A stretch of DNA of 35,480 nt from Gemmobacter nectariphilus DSM 15620 (GTDB lineage: Bacteria > Pseudomonadota > Alphaproteobacteria > Rhodobacterales > Rhodobacteraceae): contig NZ_AUCM01000021.1 in assembly GCF_000429765.1 (NCBI RefSeq), positions 1-35,480 on the forward strand, written 5' to 3'. The notes under the pieces are model-generated. The model had not been told where the DNA came from. It saw only the letters and a program-made list of their open reading frames with translations, and searched no databases. Positions 19,299-27,053 of the stretch are shown here, one piece after another (the first letter of the stretch is position 1; each line of letters opens with the position of its first letter). The translations under genes were made by a program, and so were the position numbers.

Positions 19299-20570
19299 TC
19301 AGGCCGATTTCGGAAGGTCGGTCCCCTCCTGCGCCGCATCATGCACAAGGCGCGGCCGCGGGCGCAGGAGGCTGGCCACCGTGTCGACGCCCGCGCGAAG
19401 GGGAGAATCCATCAGGTGAGCGTAGCGCTGGGTGGTCTGCATCTGGCTGTGGCCCAAAAGCTTGCCGATCATTTCCAGCGACGCGCCGCCGCTGACCAGA
19501 AGCGAGGCGAAGGTGTGGCGCAGATCATGGATGCGGACGTCGGCCAAACCGGCATCCTTCTGCACCTTGGCCCAGAACCGGCGGATTTCCCGCACGGGCT
19601 GGCCGACAGTGTCGCCGGGGAACAGCCACGGGTTTCCGCTCGGCACCGCCTGCTGACGCAGTCGCACGATGGCCGCCACATCCTGCGAGATCGGGACGCG
19701 GTGGATCTTGCGCTGCTTGGTGGTCGAGGCGGGTTTCGACCAGATGGCATAGTCGAGGTTGAACTGTTCGAACCGCGCGGTCCGGACCTCGCCCACCCGG
19801 GCGCCGGTCAACATGCACATGCGGATGATCGCCGCGGCACGCTGATCCTCGGCCGCATCCAGCACGGCCGCCAGCCGGGTCAATTCCTCGGGCGACAGGA
19901 AGCGTTCGCGGGCATGTTCGATGCGCCGATGGAACCCCTGCGCGGGGTTGTCCGTCCGCCATTCCCATTCCATCGCCAGCGTGAACATCTTGCGCAGCAC
20001 CTCGCCCATCCGGTTGGCCCGGATCGGGGTGGGCTTGTGACCCTGCAGCTTGCGCGCCCGGTTGTTGGGCTTCGCCTTGCAGGGCCGGGGACGCCCCTCG
20101 GCCACGAAGTCGAGGAACTTTGCCACATCGGACTTGGTGATCTCCGTCACCAGCCGGTTGCCCCAGGCGGGTTCCACCATCTTCTTCAGCATCGAGACCT
20201 GGTCGCCCGCGTTGGTCTTGGCCAGTTTCGGCAGATGCTCGGCGATGTAGCGGTCGATCATGTCCGTGACGCGCGGGGCCCCGCGCCACTCGTCGCGCGT
20301 CGCCAGAGGGTCCTGCCCTTCGTCGATGGCGCGCCGCAGTTCCTTGGCGCGTTCGCGCGCGGCCGTGACGCTCCACTCCGGCCAGCGCCCGATGGTCATC
20401 CGCCGCTGCCGCCCGGCGTGCCGGTAGTCGATGGTGAAGGTCCGCGCGCCCGAGGCTTGCACACGGGCGGCGAAGCCAATCACCTCCGTGTCGAATATCT
20501 GATAGCTGACGCCGGGCTTCGGCTCTGCCTCGCGCATGGTTTTCTCGTTCAGTTTCAGTCTCTTGATCAT
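19299..20570 (-). CDS. tyrosine integrase, phage P4-like
   Basis: 423 aa with DUF4102/Arm-type N-terminus (KLNEKTMREAEPKPGVSYQIFDTEVIGFAARV, RRMTIGRWPEWSVTAARERAKEL), a SAM-like core-binding domain (about 100-210) and the catalytic domain. Catalytic residues seen: Arg in LTGARVGEVRTARF, His-x-x-Arg in HDLRHTFASLLVSGG, His in LLGHSQMQTTQRYAH and the nucleophile Tyr in RYAH. It joins element and chromosome by site-specific recombination. The leader carries repeat B. No att site or tRNA gene is visible directly next to it. All catalytic residues are present, so it may be active. Confidence 0.95.
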   Translation of the reverse strand: MIKRLKLNEKTMREAEPKPGVSYQIFDTEVIGFAARVQASGARTFTIDYRHAGRQRRMTIGRWPEWSVTAARERAKELRRAIDEGQDPLATRDEWRGAPRVTDMIDRYIAEHLPKLAKTNAGDQVSMLKKMVEPAWGNRLVTEITKSDVAKFLDFVAEGRPRPCKAKPNNRARKLQGHKPTPIRANRMGEVLRKMFTLAMEWEWRTDNPAQGFHRRIEHARERFLSPEELTRLAAVLDAAEDQRAAAIIRMCMLTGARVGEVRTARFEQFNLDYAIWSKPASTTKQRKIHRVPISQDVAAIVRLRQQAVPSGNPWLFPGDTVGQPVREIRRFWAKVQKDAGLADVRIHDLRHTFASLLVSGGASLEMIGKLLGHSQMQTTQRYAHLMDSPLRAGVDTVASLLRPRPRLVHDAAQEGTDLPKSA

Positions 20571-20975
20571 CTATCCCGTCTCCTTGCCCAACGACACAGG
20601 CGTAGACCCGCGCCACTATCAAGTCGGACCATGGGGCCGGGACCGGAATACAGGCGAAAGGTGGAACTGGGGCGGGGAGGGGCGTTCCGGTCAGGAAAAA
20701 CAAAGAGTTGGGCCGAACTGGCCGAGCGCGCAGGGGAGGCGAACCGGCGGGCCAATACCGACGCCTGCGCCGACGGTTTAATCGCGGCCCGATCATCGGC
20801 ATGCATCGCTCGTGATCCCGAGACCGGCCCTTCCATGCTCGATGCCAAACACTTGAGGGACTCGACCTCTGCGCTCTGCCACAGGTTGCAGCCGGAGATG
20901 CTGAAGGCTTGATGCCGCGTCCATCGGCCAGTACCGTCTTTGGGCCCGTTATCGAATTGTCTGCTCTTGGGAGTG
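20571..20975. other. gap between integrase and Gabija genes
   Basis: About 400 bp with no supported gene. It must hold the promoters of the leftward integrase and the rightward Gabija pair. Repeat B (20641-20676) is the only clear structure. A boundary between the phage-like module and the defence pair may lie here. Confidence 0.45.
20641..20676. repeat. direct repeat B, upstream of integrase
   Basis: GACCGGAATACAGGCGAAAG followed by GTGGAACTGGGGCGGG, the partner of repeat A at 18130. It lies about 70 bp before the integrase start and in the same orientation relative to the gene as copy A. Confidence 0.6.
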
Positions 20976-22715
20976 ATGTTGGTGGCAAGAATCAGGTCAG
21001 TCGAAATCAGTCACTTCAGGGGCATAAGGCACCTAGTTTGGCTACCATCGCCAGGCATTAATTGCATAATCGGTCCGGGTGACAGTGGGAAATCCTCTAT
21101 TCTCGACGCGATCGATTTTTGTTTGGGTGCGCGTCGAAACATTCAGTTCACCGACGCTGATTTTCATCAATTGGATGTCGAGAAGCCAATTACGATCACA
21201 GTAACCTTGGGCGAACTCGAAGATGGACTAAAGAACCTTGATGCGTATGGGATGTTCATCCGGGCCTTCGACCCTGCTACCGGAAGGATTGAGGACGAGC
21301 CAGAAAAGGACGCCGAAACCGTCCTGAGTGTGCAGCTGAAGGTCGCAAGTGATCTGGAGCCAAGCTGGACGCTGGTCTCAGAGAGAGCGGAAGCACAAGG
21401 CCTTGGAAGAAATCTCAGTTGGGGGGACCGGGTTCGGCTCGCACCAACTCGGATCGGCGCACTGGCGGATTACCATTTTGGTTGGCGGCGCGGTTCGGTG
21501 CTAAACCGGGTCTCAGAAGAGCGCGCCGATGCTTCCGCCGCTTTGGCGAAGGCAGCAAGGGATGCCAGGGCGGCCTTTGGTGAAGAGGCCCAAGGGCAAC
21601 TGGGCGAGACGCTCTTGATCGTGGCTGCGACGGCCAAGGAACTGGGCATCCCGATAGGTGAGAATATCAAGGCGATGCTTGATACGCACTCAGTGTCATT
21701 CAACGGCGGGACGATTTCGCTGCATGACGAGGGTGGCATTCCGCTCAGGGGACTGGGCATCGGGTCGACCCGACTGCTGATCGCTGGTCTCCAGCGAAAG
21801 GCGGCCGCCCAATCGACGGTGATCCTGATTGACGAGCTGGAACATGGGCTCGAACCGCACCGCATCATCCGGCTCCTCGGATCGCTCGGCGCGAAAGAGA
21901 AAACACCACCACTGCAGGTTTTCATGACCACGCACTCGCCGGTCGCCCTGCGCGAGCTTTCTGGCAGCCAGTTGTTCGTTGCGCGCCGGTCGGGCGATCG
22001 CCACGAAGTCTTGAACGTCGGCGTCAATGATGGCGTTCAAAGTACGATCCGCCTTTATCCCGATGCCTTCCTTGCGCCCTCAGTGATTGTCTGTGAAGGC
22101 GCAAGCGAGGTCGGTCTGGTGCGGGGTCTCGACCAATACAGGACAGCGCAGGGGAAGGACGCCATCACAGCACTGGGAACCGCATTGGTGGATTGCGGCG
22201 GCGGAGATTCCGATCGGCCTTTTGCAAGGGGGGAAGCATTCCAAGGGTTAGCGTATAGAGTTGCGGTTGTTCGCGATGACGACAAGAAGCCGACCGCTGC
22301 GGTAGAAGACAGCTTCATCGCCAAAGGCGGTAAAGTGATTGCGTGGCGCGACGGCCGTGCCTTGGAGGACGAGCTGTTCCTTAGCCTGTCTGACAATGGG
22401 GTCGGCCAATTGCTGGCTCGAGCAATCGATCTCCATGGTGATGATCTGGTAAACGAGCACATCAAGTCGGCCACCAAGAACAGCAAGGATCTGCCCGCGA
22501 TCCTGACGGAGGTCGAAGCCGGAAAGATATCCCCCGAGAGTCGAGCGGCGCTTGGCGCAGCGGCGCGTTCTAAACGCTCTGGGTGGTTCAAGTCGGTCAC
22601 TTGGATGGAGGACGTGGCACGGGATATTGTCGGCCCGGACTTGCAGCACGCCGATGCTGGCTTCCGCGATCTCGTCGACGGTATCTTCGCGTGGTGCTCC
22701 AATGCCGGCCCCTGA
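20976..22715 (+). CDS. gajA: Gabija GajA-like OLD-family endonuclease
   Basis: 579 aa from ATG 20976 (GTG 20982 is possible); GajA is known to be about 580 aa. The N-terminal ABC-type ATPase has Walker A IIGPGDSGKSS (31-41), signature region GLGIGSTRLLIAGLQ (259-273), Walker B TVILIDELEHGLEP (281-294) and the H-loop TTHSPVALRE. The C-terminal TOPRIM nuclease has Glu in IVCEGASEVG (371-380) and the acidic pair in VVRDDDKK (431-438). GajA is known as a sequence-specific nicking endonuclease kept off by nucleotides and activated when phage transcription and replication deplete them. It overlaps gajB by 14 bp, so both form one operon. Confidence 0.9.
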   Translation: MLVARIRSVEISHFRGIRHLVWLPSPGINCIIGPGDSGKSSILDAIDFCLGARRNIQFTDADFHQLDVEKPITITVTLGELEDGLKNLDAYGMFIRAFDPATGRIEDEPEKDAETVLSVQLKVASDLEPSWTLVSERAEAQGLGRNLSWGDRVRLAPTRIGALADYHFGWRRGSVLNRVSEERADASAALAKAARDARAAFGEEAQGQLGETLLIVAATAKELGIPIGENIKAMLDTHSVSFNGGTISLHDEGGIPLRGLGIGSTRLLIAGLQRKAAAQSTVILIDELEHGLEPHRIIRLLGSLGAKEKTPPLQVFMTTHSPVALRELSGSQLFVARRSGDRHEVLNVGVNDGVQSTIRLYPDAFLAPSVIVCEGASEVGLVRGLDQYRTAQGKDAITALGTALVDCGGGDSDRPFARGEAFQGLAYRVAVVRDDDKKPTAAVEDSFIAKGGKVIAWRDGRALEDELFLSLSDNGVGQLLARAIDLHGDDLVNEHIKSATKNSKDLPAILTEVEAGKISPESRAALGAAARSKRSGWFKSVTWMEDVARDIVGPDLQHADAGFRDLVDGIFAWCSNAGP

Positions 22716-24123
22716 GATCGATCTGCTAGGAATAGACCGAGGAACCGTGACGGCACCGGCCGGGTGTGGCAAGACCCACCTGATCGCGGAAGCATTAACG
22801 CGGCATCGCAGCGACAAGCCCATCCTCGTTCTGACCCATACGAACGCTGGTGTCGTCGCCTTGAGGGGCCGTCTCGACCAAGCAGGTGTGCCATCGAAGG
22901 GATATCGGCTATCGACAATCGACGGATGGGCGATGCGGCTCATCTCGACGTTCCCGCGCCGCAGCGGACACGATCCAAACCTTCTCAATTTGGCTAGTCC
23001 GGGCACGGATTACCCGAACATCCGTGTAGCAGCTGCAAAGCTACTTAAGGCCGGTCACGTCGCCGACGTGCTCAAGGCAAGCTATGCACGGCTCATCGTC
23101 GATGAGTATCAGGACTGTTCAATTCGCCAGCACGCGGTCGTCGGCTACGCGGCCCAAACCTTGCCGACCTGTGTTCTCGGAGATCCCATGCAGGCGATCT
23201 TTGGGTTCGGTGGCGATGATCTGGCAGCCTGGGACGAGCAGGTTTGCCGCTACTTTCCGTTGGTAGGAGAGCTCACGACGCCTTGGCGTTGGATCAATGC
23301 GGGAGCTGAGCCGCTGGGACATTGGCTTCTGGAGATCCGCGGCAGACTGGTAAGAGGAGAGCCGATTGATATCAGGACCGCACCAGCGGGTGTCACATGG
23401 GTCCAGCTCGATGGAACAAATGACCATGAAAAGCGCCTAGAAGCAGCGAGGGTCAGGCCACCAAGCGTGAATGGTCGCGTACTTATCATCGGCGAAAGCA
23501 CGAGCCCTGATAGTCAGCGTCGGTTCGCCAGTCAGACGCCTGGCGCGGTGACAGTGGAAGCCGTCGATTTGAAAGACTTAGTCGCGTTCGCGAGACGCTT
23601 TGACCCTTCATCGCCCCAGGCACTTCAACTTCTCGCCGAGTTCGCCCAAGGCGTCATGCGAAATGTGGGCGCGGCAGACTTCGTTCAGCGCGTTTCATCG
23701 CTCCAGCGCGGCACAGCGCGCCGCGACCCGACCGATGCCGAAAGTGTGGCGCTCGCGTTTGTCCGTGATCCGTCGCATCGACGAGCGGTCGATGTCCTTG
23801 TCGAGATCGGCAAACAGGTCGGCGTCACGCCGCACCGTCCTGCCGTCTTTCGCGCTTGCATCAAGGCCCTCCAGCTCTGCGCGGGGACAGAAGGTCTAAC
23901 CTTTCAAGACGCAGCCGTCCGGATTCGAGAACAGAATCGAATGGTTGGCCGCCCTCTTCCGCAACGGGCGGTTGGCAGCACCTTGCTACTAAAAGGCTTG
24001 GAAGCAGAAGCCGCTGTCGTGCTCAACGCAGACGACCTCGACGCCCGGAACCTTTATGTGGCAATGACTCGGGGATCGCAGCATTTGGTGGTCTGCAGTC
24101 GGTCACCGGTATTGAACTTATAG
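22702..24123 (+). CDS. gajB: Gabija GajB-like UvrD helicase
   Basis: 473 aa from ATG 22702, which overlaps the end of gajA by 14 bp; the longer open frame from 22552 runs over gajA and is rejected. Superfamily 1 helicase motifs are all seen: Walker A APAGCGKTHLI (18-28), motif II LIVDEYQDCS (131-140), motif III GDPMQAIFGF (160-169), motif IV region TTPWRW, motif V LLLKGLEAEAAVVLNAD and motif VI LYVAMTRGSQHLVV. GajB (about 494 aa in Bacillus) binds GajA and is thought to sense DNA ends produced by it and hydrolyse nucleotides, deepening the arrest. Pairing with the upstream nuclease makes the system assignment strong. Confidence 0.9.
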   Translation: MPAPEIDLLGIDRGTVTAPAGCGKTHLIAEALTRHRSDKPILVLTHTNAGVVALRGRLDQAGVPSKGYRLSTIDGWAMRLISTFPRRSGHDPNLLNLASPGTDYPNIRVAAAKLLKAGHVADVLKASYARLIVDEYQDCSIRQHAVVGYAAQTLPTCVLGDPMQAIFGFGGDDLAAWDEQVCRYFPLVGELTTPWRWINAGAEPLGHWLLEIRGRLVRGEPIDIRTAPAGVTWVQLDGTNDHEKRLEAARVRPPSVNGRVLIIGESTSPDSQRRFASQTPGAVTVEAVDLKDLVAFARRFDPSSPQALQLLAEFAQGVMRNVGAADFVQRVSSLQRGTARRDPTDAESVALAFVRDPSHRRAVDVLVEIGKQVGVTPHRPAVFRACIKALQLCAGTEGLTFQDAAVRIREQNRMVGRPLPQRAVGSTLLLKGLEAEAAVVLNADDLDARNLYVAMTRGSQHLVVCSRSPVLNL

Positions 24124-24142
24124 CAGCACCAGGAGCACTCCG

Positions 24143-24313
24143 ATGCACTTCATGCTGATCATTTCGGCAAGGTTCATCTGGTGCTCTTGTCAACGTCTGG
24201 TCAACCCGCGGATGCTGGTTGGGCAACACCGAGAGCCGCTGAATGACGCCGAAACAGAACAGTTTCTGGCAGAAAAATCCGTCAGGTCAAAGGCTTGTCC
24301 GTTAAGTTGTTGA
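24143..24313 (+). CDS. possible 56-aa small protein after gajB
   Basis: ATG 24143 is preceded by AGGAG (24131-24135) at a spacing of 7 nt, 19 bp after the gajB stop. The product has a hydrophobic N-terminal stretch MHFMLIISARFIWCSCQRL and a polar second half (NDAETEQFLAEKSVRS). No family is recognised and codon bias is weak, so this is tentative. It would be the third gene of the Gabija operon if real. Confidence 0.3.
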   Translation: MHFMLIISARFIWCSCQRLVNPRMLVGQHREPLNDAETEQFLAEKSVRSKACPLSC

Positions 24314-24345
24314 AATCAAAAGAGGCAGGAAAAATCAGAGGGTTC

Positions 24346-24392
24346 GGCTCATAACCTGAAGGCCGCAGGTTCAAATCCTGCCCCCGCAACCA
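24346..24392 (+). tRNA. 3' half of initiator tRNA-Met (attachment-site scar)
   Basis: GGCTCATAACC gives the anticodon loop with CAT, followed by CTGAAGGCCGCAGG, the T-arm GGTTCAAATCC and the acceptor strand GCCCCCGCAACCA with encoded CCA (24390-24392). This matches the 3' half of bacterial initiator tRNA-Met. The 5' half is absent and the anticodon stem is mismatched (TTCGG versus CCTGA), so it is not a working tRNA. Such 3' halves are left when an element integrates into a tRNA gene. In this orientation the element that made it would lie to the left. Confidence 0.8.
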
Positions 24393-26007
24393 CTTCTACC
24401 GAACCAGCAGCCAGCCCGCTTCCCAGCGGGCTTTTTGTCGTTCCGCCCTGCGCAAGACCGATCAGCGCCGTGATCACCCCCTCAAGCTCGATCCGCACAC
24501 CCTCGCTCGTCTCCTGCACCGTCACGCGTTCGATCAGGCTGCGGATCGCTTCCAGCGCGGGAACCGCCGTCTCGGGATCGCGCAGCAGACCGGACAGCTC
24601 CGACACCTTGCGGCGATAGGCTTCGCTCAGGTTCGGGTGCAGGCGCACCGCCGTTGGCGCCGGGACCGCCAGCGCCGTGTCGATCTCCGAAATCCGGGCC
24701 TCCAGCTCTTCCAGCTTGCCCTTCAGGCCCGGCGTGCGCAGCCCATCGGCAATCGCATCGTAAAGCCCGTCAAGCCGACGGCGGGCTTGTGTGCGCTCCG
24801 CCTCCAGGCGCGCGCGGCGCGCGGTCTCTTCGGCACGACCCGCATTCATCTCCCGGCCATAGGCGTCGATGAACATCGCCAACGCATCCGGCTGCATCAG
24901 CTTCTCGCGCACCAGGTCCAGCACCACCTCTTCGAGCATCACGCGGCGGAACGAGCGCTTCTGCGCGCAGCTGCCCAGTTTGCGTGCGGCCGAACAGGCC
25001 AGGTAGTCCTTGCCCACCGCCGCAAAGCCGCCGCCGCAGCAGCCACAGCGCAGGAGGCCGGTCAGCAGATGCGGGCTGCGCTTGTGCTCCCAGAACCGCG
25101 TCGCCTTGATCGCCTGTACCCGCGGGTCCGCATCGATCTCGCCTTGCCGGTGCTTGACCCGGGTCCAGAGCGCATCGTCGATGATCCGCAGCTCGGGAAC
25201 TTCGGTCAGGGTCCACTGGTCCGGCGGATTCAGGCGCGAGACCCGCTTGCCGGTCTCGGGATCCTTGACATAGCGCAGCCGGTTCCAGACCAGCCGGCCG
25301 ATGTAGAGTTCGTTGTTGATCAGCCCGGTGCCCCGCTGGCGGTGCCCGCGGATCGCCGTGTCGCGCCAGGCGGCGCCGCGCGGCCCGGGGATGCCGTCGG
25401 CATTCAGGCGGCGCGCGATCGCCTTGGGCGAATGGCCATCGGCAAATTCCGCGAAGATCCGGCGGAGGATGGCAGCCTCGGCGTCATTGATGCTACGCTC
25501 GCCCGTGACAGGAAGCCCATCGGGACCCAGACGGCGCACCACCTCGTAGCCATAGCTGTTGCCGCCGCCCGAAAGCCCCGCCTCCACCCTGCCGCGCAGG
25601 CCCCGGCGGGTCTTGGCGGCCAGATCCTTCAGGAACAGCTGGTTCATCGTGCCCTTCAGTCCGACATGCAGCTCGCTGACCTCGCCTTCGGCAAGCGTGA
25701 CGATCTGTACGCCGTGGAAGGTCAGCCGCTTGAACAGCGTTGCCACATCGGCCTGATCCCGGCTCAGCCGGTCCAGCGCTTCGGTCAGCACGATCTGGAT
25801 CGACCCCGAGCTGGCGCGGTCCAGCAGTGCCTGCAGACCCGGGCGCGCCATGTTGGCGCCCGAGATCGCCATGTCGGAAAACACCTCGCCCACCTGCCAG
25901 CCTTCGCGATTGGCGCGTTCCTGACAGAGCCGGACCTGATCCTCGATCGAGGCTTCGCGCTGAAGCTGGCTGGAAAACCGGGCGTAGATCACGGCCTTCA
26001 TGGTCAC
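24349..26007 (-). CDS. large serine recombinase
   Basis: 552 aa from GTG 26007 (GTGA overlap with the upstream stop; ATG 26001 is also in frame). N-terminal resolvase domain with catalytic Ser in VIYARFSSQLQ, and ALDRLSRDQAD, LKGTMNQLFLKDLAAKTRRGLRG. Then a recombinase domain, a zinc ribbon (LRCGCCGGGFAAVGKDYLAC, SAARKLGSC) and a helical C-terminal part, as in phiC31-type integrases. The last 14 residues, VVAGAGFEPAAFRL, are encoded by the antisense strand of the tRNA fragment, and the stop codon comes from its anticodon region. It is the third gene of the recombinase operon. Confidence 0.93.
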   Translation of the reverse strand: MTMKAVIYARFSSQLQREASIEDQVRLCQERANREGWQVGEVFSDMAISGANMARPGLQALLDRASSGSIQIVLTEALDRLSRDQADVATLFKRLTFHGVQIVTLAEGEVSELHVGLKGTMNQLFLKDLAAKTRRGLRGRVEAGLSGGGNSYGYEVVRRLGPDGLPVTGERSINDAEAAILRRIFAEFADGHSPKAIARRLNADGIPGPRGAAWRDTAIRGHRQRGTGLINNELYIGRLVWNRLRYVKDPETGKRVSRLNPPDQWTLTEVPELRIIDDALWTRVKHRQGEIDADPRVQAIKATRFWEHKRSPHLLTGLLRCGCCGGGFAAVGKDYLACSAARKLGSCAQKRSFRRVMLEEVVLDLVREKLMQPDALAMFIDAYGREMNAGRAEETARRARLEAERTQARRRLDGLYDAIADGLRTPGLKGKLEELEARISEIDTALAVPAPTAVRLHPNLSEAYRRKVSELSGLLRDPETAVPALEAIRSLIERVTVQETSEGVRIELEGVITALIGLAQGGTTKSPLGSGLAAGSVEVVAGAGFEPAAFRL

Positions 26008-27053
26008 TCGTCCTTCTTCAGCTGCCGCAGCAGGGTGGTAAAGTCACGGCTCGCCTCGATCGTTCCGGCGTGAATGTAGTGCCGCTCGGACGTCCTGGCC
26101 GTCGCATGGCCCAGCACCGGTCGGATCAGATGTGCGGCCTGGCGCGAGCTCCGCGCCAGAGTCGTTGCCGCCGCGTCCCGGAAAAAATGCGGCGGGATCG
26201 CAACCCCGGTCAAGGCTTGCGTGATCTGCGGGATCCGGCGGCCGACATAGGAATAGCTCATTGGGTCCCCCGCATTGCCGGCCCAGAGCATGTCGTGCTG
26301 CTTGCCGCCGCGGGCCAGCAGATACGGCCGCGCCTCCGACAGGTAGCGCCGCAACAGGCCGGCGGCAGGTTCGGGAATCTCCGCTTCCCAGTGGCGCGCG
26401 CTCTTGGTCAGATCGTCCGACAGGATCATGGTCAGGCCTCGTGCATCGACCATCAGCGAGACCCCGAGCTGCAGCGCGGCAAAGGCGCGGTGACGGATCG
26501 GCATCATCGCCAGCAGCGCCACCATGGCCGCATCGCGCAGACGCTTGGCCCGTTGAAGGGCTGTGGGCTCGAGATCAAGCTCCGGCCCGGCATGGCGAAG
26601 GGAAGCCTCGAGCAGCACGCCGGAGTCGAGGATCCGGCCGGCCTTGCGGGAGGGATCGCCCCGTCCGGCCAGCCGCTCGAGGCCGGCCTTGACGCGGCGG
26701 TGGGCCGACCAGTCCTCGTCAGGTGCGGCGGCGCACAGCAGCCGCAGCACGCCGGTGAAGAACATCAGCCGGCTCGAGGGGCGCAGAGTACCTTCGGCCT
26801 TCACCCATGCCCGCAGCCGGGGCAGGGTGGTGCGATCCACCGGCGGCTCGGCAAGAGCTGCCGGCTCGTTCAGCCGCAGCCATTCCAGAAACCGGCCCCA
26901 GGACCGGATCAGGATCGGCATCGTCGACAGGCGCAGATGCGCAAGTTCGCCCGGATCGTCGAAAAGGCCCCCGGTCTGGCGCAAGGCCTCCAGCAAGGCG
27001 CGATCGGCAGCGGGCCATTCGGTGATCGGCATCGACATGCGTTTGCGGGTCAT
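26004..27053 (-). CDS. tyrosine recombinase B of recombinase trio
   Basis: 349 aa from ATG 27053, which overlaps the stop of the upstream recombinase by 4 bp (ATGA). The frame is open further upstream but that part lies over the other gene and is rejected. Catalytic blocks: Arg in MPIRHRAFAALQL, His-Phe-Phe-Arg in PPHFFRDAAATTLARS, His in VLGHATARTSERHYIHAG and Tyr in HYIH. The N-terminal half is a SAM-like DNA-binding domain (LARLRAWV region). It is shorter than its partner and has no zinc motif. It is probably co-translated with the other two recombinases and may act with them. Confidence 0.88.
   Translation of the reverse strand: MTRKRMSMPITEWPAADRALLEALRQTGGLFDDPGELAHLRLSTMPILIRSWGRFLEWLRLNEPAALAEPPVDRTTLPRLRAWVKAEGTLRPSSRLMFFTGVLRLLCAAAPDEDWSAHRRVKAGLERLAGRGDPSRKAGRILDSGVLLEASLRHAGPELDLEPTALQRAKRLRDAAMVALLAMMPIRHRAFAALQLGVSLMVDARGLTMILSDDLTKSARHWEAEIPEPAAGLLRRYLSEARPYLLARGGKQHDMLWAGNAGDPMSYSYVGRRIPQITQALTGVAIPPHFFRDAAATTLARSSRQAAHLIRPVLGHATARTSERHYIHAGTIEASRDFTTLLRQLKKDE

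Noticed and set aside
22552-22701. Upstream extension of gajB
   Set aside because: Overlaps the TOPRIM end of gajA and has no conserved sequence.
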